A DNA stretch of 35,361 nt from Thaumasiovibrio subtropicus. Lineage in GTDB: Bacteria > Pseudomonadota > Gammaproteobacteria > Enterobacterales > Vibrionaceae. Made by a program: the position numbers and the translations under genes. This document shows, one piece after another, positions 1 through 5,773 of the stretch (position 1 is its first letter; each line of letters begins with the position of its first letter). Below the pieces are notes generated by a model, which saw nothing but the letters and a program-made list of their open reading frames with translations, did not search any database and had not been told where the DNA came from. Location: positions 1-35,361 of the forward strand of contig NZ_AP023056.1 of NCBI RefSeq assembly GCF_019703835.1, given 5' to 3'.

Positions 1-116
1 TCTCTTAGTTCAGCAAGTCGAATATCAAGAAGCATATCTGCGGCTTTGTCTTTCGCTGTGGCAAGTGCTTCTGGTGACATTTTTGCGTCAAGTGCGCTTA
101 ATGGGTTGCTTTTCAT
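1..116 (-). CDS. higA: HigA-type antitoxin, N-terminal part (runs off left edge)
   Basis: The first 38 codons begin MKSNPLSALDAKMSPEALAT and reach AELR(E) at base 1. The ATG lies inside the 3' end of the toxin gene (29-nt overlap), the usual toxin-first higBA arrangement with translational coupling. HigA proteins are XRE-family antitoxins of about 100 residues that bind the toxin and repress their own promoter. The helix-turn-helix is missing here, but a matching C-terminal part lies at 35180-35361 on the same strand, so the two look like one gene cut by the window ends. The identification rests on the neighbouring toxin and on the C-terminal part. Confidence 0.7.
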   Translation of the reverse strand, partial: MKSNPLSALDAKMSPEALATAKDKAADMLLDIRLAELR

Positions 117-456
117 TTCTAAGTTCCTCTAAATGCTCATCGAACTCTGCATCCGCTACCGGAATCATCTTCTTGTAGAATCTCTTATCGCCAGTTTTGT
201 CACCGCCGCATAAGATAATGCCTGCTCTTTCTGGGTCAAAAGCAAAGAAAGCTCTAATAGGTTTGCCATTGCTTTGCACTCGCAATTCTTTCATGTTGCT
301 ATGCTTTGAGTCTTCCACCGTGTCAGCGTATGGTCTACTCAATTGCGGTCCACGCTCAAGAAGAACTTGAATGCCTGCACGAACTTTAATTTGATCGCTC
401 TCATCCAGTGACAGAAACCACTCATCAAAAAGTGGTCTAGTAAGTACATTCCACAT
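88..456 (-). CDS. higB: HigB/RelE-type toxin (Gp49-like family)
   Basis: A 122-aa protein starting MWNVLTRPLFDEWFLSLD. I chose this ATG because toxins of this family start two or three residues before the conserved W-x(8-10)-W/F segment; a longer reading frame extends upstream but only through the promoter region. The core ELRVQSNGKPIRAFFAFDPE, then GGDKTGDKRFYKKMIPVADA and the ending FDEHL match the phage-derived Gp49-like/HigB fold, a ribosome-dependent mRNA interferase. The antitoxin start overlaps its last codons. Expression is probably repressed by HigA through the palindromes immediately upstream. It should act as a plasmid-maintenance module. Family assignment is secure; substrate specificity cannot be read. 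Confidence 0.88.
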   Translation of the reverse strand: MWNVLTRPLFDEWFLSLDESDQIKVRAGIQVLLERGPQLSRPYADTVEDSKHSNMKELRVQSNGKPIRAFFAFDPERAGIILCGGDKTGDKRFYKKMIPVADAEFDEHLEELRNEKQPIKRT

Positions 457-477
457 GTTTTTTCTTTGTTTTGTTAG

Positions 478-513
478 TATAGAATATATTCTATATAGAC
501 TAGTGTCTATATA
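478..513 (-). promoter_or_regulatory. higBA promoter/operator: two overlapping palindromes
   Basis: Immediately upstream of higB are two perfect palindromes: TATAGAATATATTCTATA (478-495), and TATATAGAC / GTCTATATA around TAGT (492-513). On the minus strand a possible -35 TAGACA and -10 TATTCT, 17 nt apart, fall inside them. Palindromes over the promoter are what HigA/XRE autoregulation needs. Binding is inferred. Confidence 0.55.
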
Positions 514-683
514 CAATCTCAGTATTTTTAAACAACCTTTTCGCTCTGGTAGAGAGCAAGCATGAAATCTTATTGTTTCGCAATACTTTGGTGACGGTGT
601 AACTAATTTTGGTTGTACGAGACAAATAACAAGCAGGAAAAGTGCAGTACTGAAGTTGTCAGTTGACACTTTTTGGAGGTTTC

Positions 684-947
684 TTAATGTCGAAAAGCTG
701 ACCAAGTTCGCAAGCCAAACATCAATGTTAAGCTTGCGAACGTGACTGGTAGCGCCCACCGGAGCCATTTGAATGGCGCGAGTGCATCACTGACTGGTGT
801 ATCTATTGGGGGATGTTTTAATATCCAAGAAAGCGACAAAAACGTGATAACGCCGAACATTAACGTCATAAAAAGACCTAGAGGCCAAAAATCCTCTGAG
901 AGATCATAAAGTTCCGTGAGCAACCTTTCTAGCTGTATCTTGCGCAT
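684..947 (-). CDS. small two-helix membrane protein, function unknown
   Basis: An 87-aa protein starting MRKIQLERLLTELYDLSEDF. Two hydrophobic segments are visible, about residues 22-42 (WPLGLFMTLMFGVITFLSLSW) and 62-80 (LRWALPVTFASLTLMFGL), with a short basic tail. I chose the ATG at 947 rather than an upstream start because the segment before it is polar and low in coding character. It sits alone between higBA and the first long direct repeat. No family recognised. Confidence 0.5.
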   Translation of the reverse strand: MRKIQLERLLTELYDLSEDFWPLGLFMTLMFGVITFLSLSWILKHPPIDTPVSDALAPFKWLRWALPVTFASLTLMFGLRTWSAFRH

Positions 948-1191
948 ACTGGTCTCTTTTGATTGTATTTTGCACAGGTGTAGATTAAAGGAAGTGCTTT
1001 TTTTATGCAATGAGTAGCATTTTTCTGACTTTGTTTCTTTTTTCTTTGGGGGTTCTCGCTACGCTCGGTTCATTCCGTCGCTACGCTCCTCCCGCGATAA
1101 CTAGAGTCCGTATTTCTGCAAGCAGAAACGGTCTCTACGTTCCTGCGAACAATCACCCAACCCAATAAACAGGTTTCTCAATACGTTCTAT

Positions 1192-1209
1192 TTTTGCGTT
1201 TACGCAAAA
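1192..1209. promoter_or_regulatory. candidate KorB/ParB binding palindrome (in R1)
   Basis: TTTTGCGTTTACGCAAAA is a perfect 8-2-8 palindrome. Similar or identical sites lie at 3186, 4410, 12908 and 17641, with degenerate ones at 22217 and 26346. Clustering around the parA/korB genes suggests a parS/operator site for the KorB-like protein; this is inference. Confidence 0.5.
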
Positions 1210-1485
1210 GTGTGGTGCTGCGTGGGTGCTTGCGCATTCAACTTTTGTGGTTGTGGTGAGTTCTTAAAAGCGTGTCTAGCAGGGCGCGGTTGGGCGGTGA
1301 GAGCGCTTGTGGTGCATTGTACGCGGGTTAAGGCTTGGTGTGTGTGGTGAGTCCGTGTCGCTTCGCTCTTTTGTCCATGCTGCGCACTGCTCGCATAGCG
1401 GCTAGATAGTGCAGAGTGTGTTGATTGTTTTGAGGTTAACTGTATGAATTATTTGAAAAAAAAGTCAAAGAAATGCAAATAAGGC

Positions 1486-1514
1486 TGGACACATTACCAC
1501 TTTATTGGTAATAT
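1486..1514 (+). promoter_or_regulatory. promoter with putative KorA-type operator (R1)
   Basis: A -35-like TGGACA (1486-1491) and -10 TAATAT (1509-1514) are separated by exactly 17 bp. The spacer contains the inverted repeat ATTACCA-N6-TGGTAAT (1493-1512). The same inverted repeat sits in R2 and upstream of parA, each time in a promoter spacer. A repressor bound here would exclude RNA polymerase; the KorA-like protein encoded downstream is the natural candidate. Confidence 0.6.
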
Positions 1515-1520
1515 ATAGAA

Positions 1521-1616
1521 ATGGTTAAGGGGTGCAGCAACACCCCTCACCATCGAGAAAACCTTCTCAGCCGCGCTAGTCGGAAACTAGCAAAGACCTA
1601 TACGTAGGATTCTCAT
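1521..1616 (+). other. folded 5' leader of the 45-aa peptide gene (R1)
   Basis: Four successive hairpins follow the promoter. The first has an inner stem AGGGGTG/CACCCCT (1528-1547) with an outer stem ATGGT/ACCAT. The others are GAGAA/TTCTC (1555-1568), GCTAGT/ACTAGC (1575-1591) and CCTA/TAGG around TACG (1597-1608). The last includes the AGGA ribosome-binding site of the peptide gene. A second TTCTC at 1610-1614 offers an alternative partner for the GAGAA arm, so two exclusive folds are possible. Seen by eye, not by a folding program. Confidence 0.5.
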
Positions 1617-1754
1617 ATGTCATTAGAAAGCTTATCAGTTGTTTATCAGCAGGTCGAGGTTTTTTGGCCGTTGCTATTGGCTTGGTTACTTTTGAAAGCC
1701 AAGGTAAATATTCAAATTAAGTGCAAGTACGTGAATATTTCCATTCGTCTATAG
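1617..1754 (+). CDS. 45-aa single-helix membrane peptide (copy 1)
   Basis: The protein reads MSLESLSVVYQQVEVFWPLL and continues with LAWLLL, then a basic/hydrophobic alternating tail (KAKVNIQIK, then YVNISIRL). One membrane helix covers about residues 15-26. The ATG is preceded by AGGA at a suitable distance inside a hairpin. The second copy at 4835 encodes exactly the same peptide although the last codons differ at six bases, all synonymous, which is good evidence that the frame is translated and selected. It is the first gene after an operator-bearing promoter and is followed by a hairpin and the korA-like gene. The size and folded leader recall type I toxins or small regulatory membrane peptides; the function is unknown. 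Confidence 0.7.
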   Translation: MSLESLSVVYQQVEVFWPLLLAWLLLKAKVNIQIKCKYVNISIRL

Positions 1755-1763
1755 TTGACTCCC

Positions 1764-1784
1764 CCCTCCCCATTATGGGGAGGG
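1764..1784 (+). terminator. GC-rich hairpin after the peptide gene
   Basis: An 8-bp stem CCCTCCCC/GGGGAGGG with loop ATTAT starts 9 nt after the stop codon. No U-run follows, so it may be an attenuator or mRNA-stabilising hairpin rather than a full terminator before the korA-like gene. Confidence 0.4.
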
Positions 1785-1880
1785 AGCTTGACCGAAGATC
1801 AAGTGGTAGTCGTTGAAGAAAGTTGCGAGAAGACAACAAAGTATAAGTTTCAGTCAACTGATCCTTTAGGAGTAATAAAT

Positions 1881-2273
1881 ATGGAGTCAAAGGCTATTAA
1901 AGTCATGCTTAAATGCCTATTTCCTCATGTAGACAAAGATGATTATGCTCGGGTGATTGCGGTCTTAGATGGAGATCATGGCACTACTCAAGAGGATGTA
2001 GAAACCTGTGAATTTTTGTCAAAGACGGCAAAGCAGGTTGCATGGTGTTATGACAATGCTGAAGTAATAACTCAAAATGCGCTTAACTGTCAGCCAGCAC
2101 TGTTTAATGCTGTCGTTGAGCGATTGCGTTTTGGCACGAATTTGACAGAGTTGGAGAAAATACACGGTATTCGCAATGTCCATATTTCTCGCGCTATGAG
2201 TGATCTATCAGAGCGTCATCTTCGCTTGTTAGAAATCAGTGAATTATATCACAAAGAGTTAGGTCGAAGTTGA
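1881..2273 (+). CDS. KorA/TrfB-like small transcriptional regulator
   Basis: A 130-aa protein starting MESKAIKVMLKCLFPHVDKD. An upstream in-frame start exists at 1755, but TAGGAG at 1868-1873 sits correctly for the ATG at 1881 and the upstream part covers a hairpin. The segment RFGTNLTELEKIHGIRNVHI followed by SRAMSDLSERH (about residues 84-114) looks like a helix-turn-helix of the KorA/TrfB kind. It is followed by parA and a KorB-like parB, the same order as korA-incC-korB in RK2. The inverted repeat TTACCA-N6-TGGTAA found in three promoters nearby is its likely operator, making it autoregulated. Family placement rests mainly on gene order and the HTH-like segment. Confidence 0.55.
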   Translation: MESKAIKVMLKCLFPHVDKDDYARVIAVLDGDHGTTQEDVETCEFLSKTAKQVAWCYDNAEVITQNALNCQPALFNAVVERLRFGTNLTELEKIHGIRNVHISRAMSDLSERHLRLLEISELYHKELGRS

Positions 2274-2297
2274 TCTTTACCATTTTAATGGTAATGT
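2270..2297 (+). promoter_or_regulatory. parA promoter with putative KorA-type operator
   Basis: TTACCA-N6-TGGTAA (2277-2294) lies between a -35-like TTGATC (2270-2275) and a -10-like TAATGT (2292-2297), spacer 16 bp. It repeats the operator arrangement of the R1 and R2 promoters and overlaps the end of the korA-like gene. Confidence 0.5.
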
Positions 2298-2337
2298 ATT
2301 GCTTGGCAATGGCTTACATTCCTAAAGAGGAAAGAAA

Positions 2338-3183
2338 ATGAAGAAGACCTTTCGGGCTGCATTACAAGATTTTCAAGCCTCCTTATCTTCTGTCTATCGT
2401 GGAAGCGGTAACATTGTAGTTGTTAACAACGAAAAAGGTGGGGTTGGAAAAACGACTTCAGCGGTGCACGTTGCTTGTGCGGCAGTTGATGCAGGGCTTA
2501 AGGTGTTGTGTATTGATGTCGATCCTCAGGGTAATTTCACTCGCACTATGAATGGAGCGGATCTGAGTCAAGCTTACGTAACGGATAATAATTTCATTAG
2601 CGCAGCAGATCTGTTTTATGACAAGCTCAATAAGGATAAAACTTATCCAATACGTGAGAATTTGCACTTGGTTGCGGCGACAGATGAAATGTACACGGTC
2701 GATGAATCAGGAGACAAATCGCGGGTCATCGCTGCTTATCAGAACGTCAAGCGTATAATGACAGACGGAGCGTTTGATTTGTGCATTATTGATACCCCGC
2801 CTACGGTCGGTAACAGACAGCTTGCCGCTCTATTATTGGCAGATGTGCTTGTTATGCCTCTTGAAGTGGATGCATTTTCAATCAAAGGCTTGGAAAAGCA
2901 GTTAACGCGCTTGACCACATCACGACGTGCGGGCGGGTTGCCAATGCCAAAGGTGTCTTTGATGCCTTCACGTGTTGATTTGCGATATAAACTCACTAAA
3001 GATCAATTAGCATCTTTAAGTGAGGTTAAGGTCGCCAGAGTGACTCCCCCTATTAAGCATAGTGGCGCCATATCCCACGCGATAAGTGCAGGAAAAGCAA
3101 CGTGGGACGTCCCTGTTTCTAGTCGAAAGCAAGTTACTGAGATGTTGATCTCTGCCTATACATCAGCTCTGTTTCTGTACTGA
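2338..3183 (+). CDS. parA: ParA/IncC-type partition ATPase
   Basis: A 281-aa ParA. The deviant Walker A motif NNEKGGVGKTT (residues 30-40) follows a 24-residue N-terminal extension; the Walker A' segment IDVDPQGN is at 59-66 and the Walker B segment CIIDTPPTVGN at about 148-158. ParA proteins bind DNA non-specifically in the ATP state and move KorB/ParB-bound plasmids over the nucleoid. The ATG has a strong site, GAGGAAAG. The gene lies between the korA-like regulator and parB, with a putative operator upstream and a candidate KorB/ParB palindrome just after its stop. The short N-terminal extension, without a long HTH domain, fits the IncC/type Ib-like group rather than P1-type ParA. Confidence 0.93.
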   Translation: MKKTFRAALQDFQASLSSVYRGSGNIVVVNNEKGGVGKTTSAVHVACAAVDAGLKVLCIDVDPQGNFTRTMNGADLSQAYVTDNNFISAADLFYDKLNKDKTYPIRENLHLVAATDEMYTVDESGDKSRVIAAYQNVKRIMTDGAFDLCIIDTPPTVGNRQLAALLLADVLVMPLEVDAFSIKGLEKQLTRLTTSRRAGGLPMPKVSLMPSRVDLRYKLTKDQLASLSEVKVARVTPPIKHSGAISHAISAGKATWDVPVSSRKQVTEMLISAYTSALFLY

Positions 3184-3185
3184 TT

Positions 3186-3201
3186 TTTGCGTAAACGCAA
3201 A
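3186..3201. promoter_or_regulatory. candidate KorB/ParB palindrome between parA and parB
   Basis: TTTGCGTAAACGCAAA, a perfect 16-bp palindrome, begins 3 nt after the parA stop codon and lies upstream of parB. This is a classical location for a parS or autoregulatory operator. Confidence 0.55.
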
Positions 3202-3279
3202 TTTCTAGAGTCTGAATAGCCTGTAGCTTTGAGTTTTGTGTAAATAATGGCAACATCGCCATCCTAAAGAGAGGAAAAG

Positions 3280-4206
3280 ATGTCTTTAGATCTAAGCGGA
3301 TTAAATAACCTTAACCTGAGTGAAGCGCATACCTCTGAACCCAAATCGGGTGTGGTGATGGTGCACCCAAAGGAGTGTTACGTCATTGAACAGGTCAGGG
3401 TTGAAATTGATCCGGAAAAGGTCAAGGAGTTAGCAGCCTCAATTGACGAAATTGGGATTGAAACCCCGATCAAGGTTTATCCAAAAGATAACAAAGGTTA
3501 CTTGATTCACAACGGTGAGCATCGATGGGCGGCGGCCAACTTACTGGGATTGACAGAATTACCGGTGTTTGTCGACGAGAAAGCGAAACTTATTGAGCAT
3601 AAAGGCAAGAAACTACGTTCGAAAGAAGCGATTATCGGCCAAGCCTCAGATAACTTGCACAGGAACGAGTTAACTCCTTTAGATATCGCACACACACTAA
3701 GTGTGCTGTTAGATCCACCTTATTCAATGAAGAAAGGTGAAATTGCGAAGAGTTTTGCAAAACCAGCGGCATGGGTATCTCGTCATCTTAATATCGCTGA
3801 CCTTAGCCCCTTCTTAACTCAGCATGTTAAGAAGGGCTTGACCCGTAATGTCGAAGTGATTGAACTGCTGCATAAAATAGAAAAAATCGATTCGGCGAAA
3901 TGTAAGACGTTGATAGGCGGAGAGGATCTTAGCCGTAAGTTTTTAAATGAAGAGTTGAAACGCTTACAGACGCTTGATGTTGTGAGTGGTGTAGATTCTG
4001 AATTAGATGAAGTGAAAGATGAGCCGTTATCGGTAACGGCGAATGCAGAGCCAGTCAGTAAGTCTATAAAGAAACATAAAGGTACTTATTTTAAAGATGG
4101 AGCTTTCTATGATGACGGGGAACTGGCATTAGTCATTGACCGAGGCAGTGTTGATTCACTTATAGCGCAGCTTGAGGCTTGGAAGATAGCGCATAAAGAC
4201 TTTTGA
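3280..4206 (+). CDS. parB: KorB/ParB-family DNA-binding partition protein
   Basis: A 308-aa protein. The N-terminal ParB-like domain (about residues 28-105) carries the box GEHRWAAA. A KorB-type helix-turn-helix domain follows (about 125-200), with RNELTPLDIAHTLSVLLD and KKGEIAKSFAKPAAWVSRHL. The C-terminal part (about 263-308) resembles a small dimerisation domain. In RK2, KorB binds many scattered operators, represses operons and acts with IncC in partition. Here gene order and domains support the same double role. A strong ribosome-binding site AGAGAGGAAAAG precedes the ATG. The second 713-bp repeat starts 38 nt after the stop. Confidence 0.9.
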   Translation: MSLDLSGLNNLNLSEAHTSEPKSGVVMVHPKECYVIEQVRVEIDPEKVKELAASIDEIGIETPIKVYPKDNKGYLIHNGEHRWAAANLLGLTELPVFVDEKAKLIEHKGKKLRSKEAIIGQASDNLHRNELTPLDIAHTLSVLLDPPYSMKKGEIAKSFAKPAAWVSRHLNIADLSPFLTQHVKKGLTRNVEVIELLHKIEKIDSAKCKTLIGGEDLSRKFLNEELKRLQTLDVVSGVDSELDEVKDEPLSVTANAEPVSKSIKKHKGTYFKDGAFYDDGELALVIDRGSVDSLIAQLEAWKIAHKDF

Positions 4207-4409
4207 TTGGCGCACTCGTATCTCGATCATCTTCGACTTTTTTTGACTTTGTTTCTTTTTTCTTTGGGGGTTCTCGCTACGCTCGGTTCATTCCGTCGCT
4301 ACGCTCCTCCCGCGATAACTAGAGTCCGTATTTCTGCAAGCAGAAACGGTCTCTACGTTCCTGCGAACAATCACCCAACCCAATAAACAGGTTTCTCAAT
4401 ACGTTCCAT

Positions 4410-4427
4410 TTTTGCGTTTACGCAAAA
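4410..4427. promoter_or_regulatory. candidate KorB/ParB binding palindrome (in R2)
   Basis: TTTTGCGTTTACGCAAAA, identical to the R1 site, placed 204 bp after the parB stop. Together with the sites at 1192 and 3186 it surrounds the partition operon. Confidence 0.5.
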
Positions 4428-4703
4428 GTGTGGTGCTGCGTGGGTGCTTGCGCATTCAACTTTTGTGGTTGTGGTGAGTTCTTAAAAGCGTGTCTAGCAG
4501 GGCGCGGTTGGGCGGTGAGAGCGCTTGTGGTGCATTGTACGCGGGTTAAGGTTTGGTGTGTGTGGTGAGTCCGTGTCGCTTCGCTCTTTTGTCCATGCTG
4601 CGCACTGCTCGCATAGCGGCTAGATAGTGCAGAGTGTGTTGATTGTTTTGAGGTTAACTGTATGAATTATTTGAAAAAAAAGTCAAAGAAATGCAAATAA
4701 GGC

Positions 4704-4732
4704 TGGACACATTACCACTTTATTGGTAATAT
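4704..4732 (+). promoter_or_regulatory. promoter with putative KorA-type operator (R2)
   Basis: Same -35 TGGACA, 17-bp spacer and -10 TAATAT as in R1, with ATTACCA-N6-TGGTAAT at 4711-4730. It should drive the second peptide copy and perhaps the 78-aa membrane protein, under the same repressor as the partition operon. Confidence 0.6.
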
Positions 4733-4738
4733 ATAGAA

Positions 4739-4834
4739 ATGGTTAAGGGGTGCAGCAACACCCCTCACCATCGAGAAAACCTTCTCAGCCGCGCTAGTCG
4801 GAAACTAGCAAAGACCTATACGTAGGATTCTCAT
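4739..4834 (+). other. folded 5' leader of the 45-aa peptide gene (R2)
   Basis: Identical in sequence to the R1 leader, so the four hairpins, the stem holding the ribosome-binding site and the alternative TTCTC pairing are all preserved. Confidence 0.5.
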
Positions 4835-4972
4835 ATGTCATTAGAAAGCTTATCAGTTGTTTATCAGCAGGTCGAGGTTTTTTGGCCGTTGCTATTGGCT
4901 TGGTTACTTTTGAAAGCCAAGGTAAACATTCAAATTAAGTGCAAGTACGTGAATATCTCGATTCGCTTGTAG
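4835..4972 (+). CDS. 45-aa single-helix membrane peptide (copy 2)
   Basis: Encodes the same 45 residues as copy 1. The differences, AAT/AAC in the middle and then ATT/ATC, TCC/TCG, CGT/CGC and CTA/TTG in the last codons, are all silent. The conserved amino-acid sequence continues past the point where DNA identity of the repeat breaks down, so the peptide itself is selected. It is followed by a GC-rich hairpin and a 78-aa membrane protein gene instead of the korA-like gene. Confidence 0.7.
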   Translation: MSLESLSVVYQQVEVFWPLLLAWLLLKAKVNIQIKCKYVNISIRL

Positions 4973-4980
4973 ATACCTTC

Positions 4981-4998
4981 CCCCCCTTAAAAGGGGGG
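4981..4998 (+). terminator. GC-rich hairpin after peptide copy 2
   Basis: CCCCCCTT/AAGGGGGG with a 2-nt centre, 8 nt after the stop codon. It occupies the same place as the hairpin at 1764-1784 but has a different sequence, so the structure is kept while the bases are not. The following bases are AATTTG, not a clear U-run. Confidence 0.4.
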
Positions 4999-5016
4999 AA
5001 TTTGAGAACATATTAT

Positions 5017-5253
5017 ATGGAATGGTTTGCGTTAGTTAAAATCCTTGAGTATCTAAAGGCACTATTCATAGTGTCGTTGATCTTACTCGTCTGCTCTCGT
5101 TGGGTGATTCGAGTTGGTTCACTTGAAATTTCGCTGTATGAGAGTGATGAATTTACTGATCTGGAGTCTGCAAAGTTTGCGTTTGGGATTACTTTTCCGG
5201 TCTTTAAGCCATTTTTTAAATTTAAAGTGCGAAGCAAAGACGATCGTCATTGA
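5017..5253 (+). CDS. 78-aa single-helix membrane protein, unknown
   Basis: Starts MEWFALVKILEYLKALFIVS, with one helix at about residues 12-28, then RWVIRVGSLEISLYES and a polar/aromatic tail ending SKDDRH. An upstream in-frame start at 4939 would overlap the peptide gene and read through the hairpin, so I prefer the ATG at 5017, although its ribosome-binding site is weak. The plan of helix followed by alternating basic/hydrophobic residues is like the 45-aa peptide just upstream, and the gene lies in the same transcription unit. It may be a longer relative; the function is unknown. Confidence 0.5.
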   Translation: MEWFALVKILEYLKALFIVSLILLVCSRWVIRVGSLEISLYESDEFTDLESAKFAFGITFPVFKPFFKFKVRSKDDRH

Positions 5254-5311
5254 GGTCTTTGCCGACCTCAAAAGCTACCCACTACTTGTACTGTAGGTGG
5301 CTCGTATTTTG

Positions 5312-5347
5312 AAAGAACTAGCGCCCTTTTGAGCGCGCTAGTTCTTT
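5312..5347. terminator. bidirectional terminator containing the hicB stop codon
   Basis: A perfect 13-bp stem, AAAGAACTAGCGC/GCGCTAGTTCTTT, with a 10-nt loop. T-rich tails on both strands serve the rightward 78-aa gene and the leftward hicAB operon. The hicB stop (5318-5320) and its last codons lie inside the stem. Confidence 0.7.
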
Positions 5348-5734
5348 TACAATGGCTTCTTGGACGAACTGCGAAAAACCACCGTAATGCTTGTGTTCAT
5401 CAACCGCATCATCGATTTTTTTCCGCAACAGTGTGGGCAATGATACGTTGTACTTTCTGGATTTTCCTAAGAAGGATTCAAGGTCTATATCGACAAGCGC
5501 CCACACCCAGCCATTAAATTCTTCTTTGTCAAAGTGATCGTTAACACTGCTTGCCAGTGGCGGAACTTCTCCATCTTCGGCAAGCGTTTCAAAATAAAAC
5601 TCTAGCGCCTCTTTCGCTTGCACTAAAGCATCTTCATAGCTGTCACCTGCCGCAAAGCAGCCAGCAGCATCAGGGAATACAACGCCAAAAGCGGTATTGT
5701 CGTCTCCTGCTTCGATAGCAATTGGATATAGCAT
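5318..5734 (-). CDS. hicB: HicB antitoxin
   Basis: A 138-aa protein. The N-terminal partial RNase H-like HicB fold starts MLYPIAIEAGDDNTAFGVVF and continues PDAAGCFAAGDSYEDALVQA. A ribbon-helix-helix DNA-binding tail (about residues 95-135) includes YNVSLPTLLRKKIDDAV and a segment GGFSQFVQEAIVKEL. HicB neutralises HicA and represses the promoter. It is preceded by GGAGG and follows hicA by 39 nt, toxin first. The C-terminal codons are folded into the shared terminator. Assignment is firm on sequence and context. Confidence 0.92.
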   Translation of the reverse strand: MLYPIAIEAGDDNTAFGVVFPDAAGCFAAGDSYEDALVQAKEALEFYFETLAEDGEVPPLASSVNDHFDKEEFNGWVWALVDIDLESFLGKSRKYNVSLPTLLRKKIDDAVDEHKHYGGFSQFVQEAIVKELARSKGR

Positions 5735-5773
5735 TTTGACTTCCTCCGAAGTGATTCGCAGAATCAGGGGAGC

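Larger units (their letters stand above)
1026..1738. repeat. long direct repeat, copy R1 (713 bp)
   Basis: This segment recurs at 4244-4956 at a constant offset of 3218 with no gaps. I see only three differences in the 713 bp, at 1189, 1334 and 1709; weaker similarity continues 16 nt further to the stop codon of the peptide gene. It holds two palindromes (TTTCTGCAAGCAGAAA at 1113-1128 and the KorB-type candidate at 1192-1209), a promoter with an operator, a folded leader and a 45-codon gene. The first 460 bp is G+T-rich and has no convincing gene. The two copies bracket the korA-like, parA and parB genes. Confidence 0.95.
4244..4956. repeat. long direct repeat, copy R2 (713 bp)
   Basis: Second copy of the 1026-1738 repeat, same orientation, three mismatches (4407, 4552, 4927). 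Homologous recombination between the two would remove or duplicate the 3.2-kb korA-like/parA/parB block. It again contains TTTCTGCAAGCAGAAA (4331-4346), the TTTTGCGT-type palindrome, promoter, leader and peptide gene. Confidence 0.95.
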
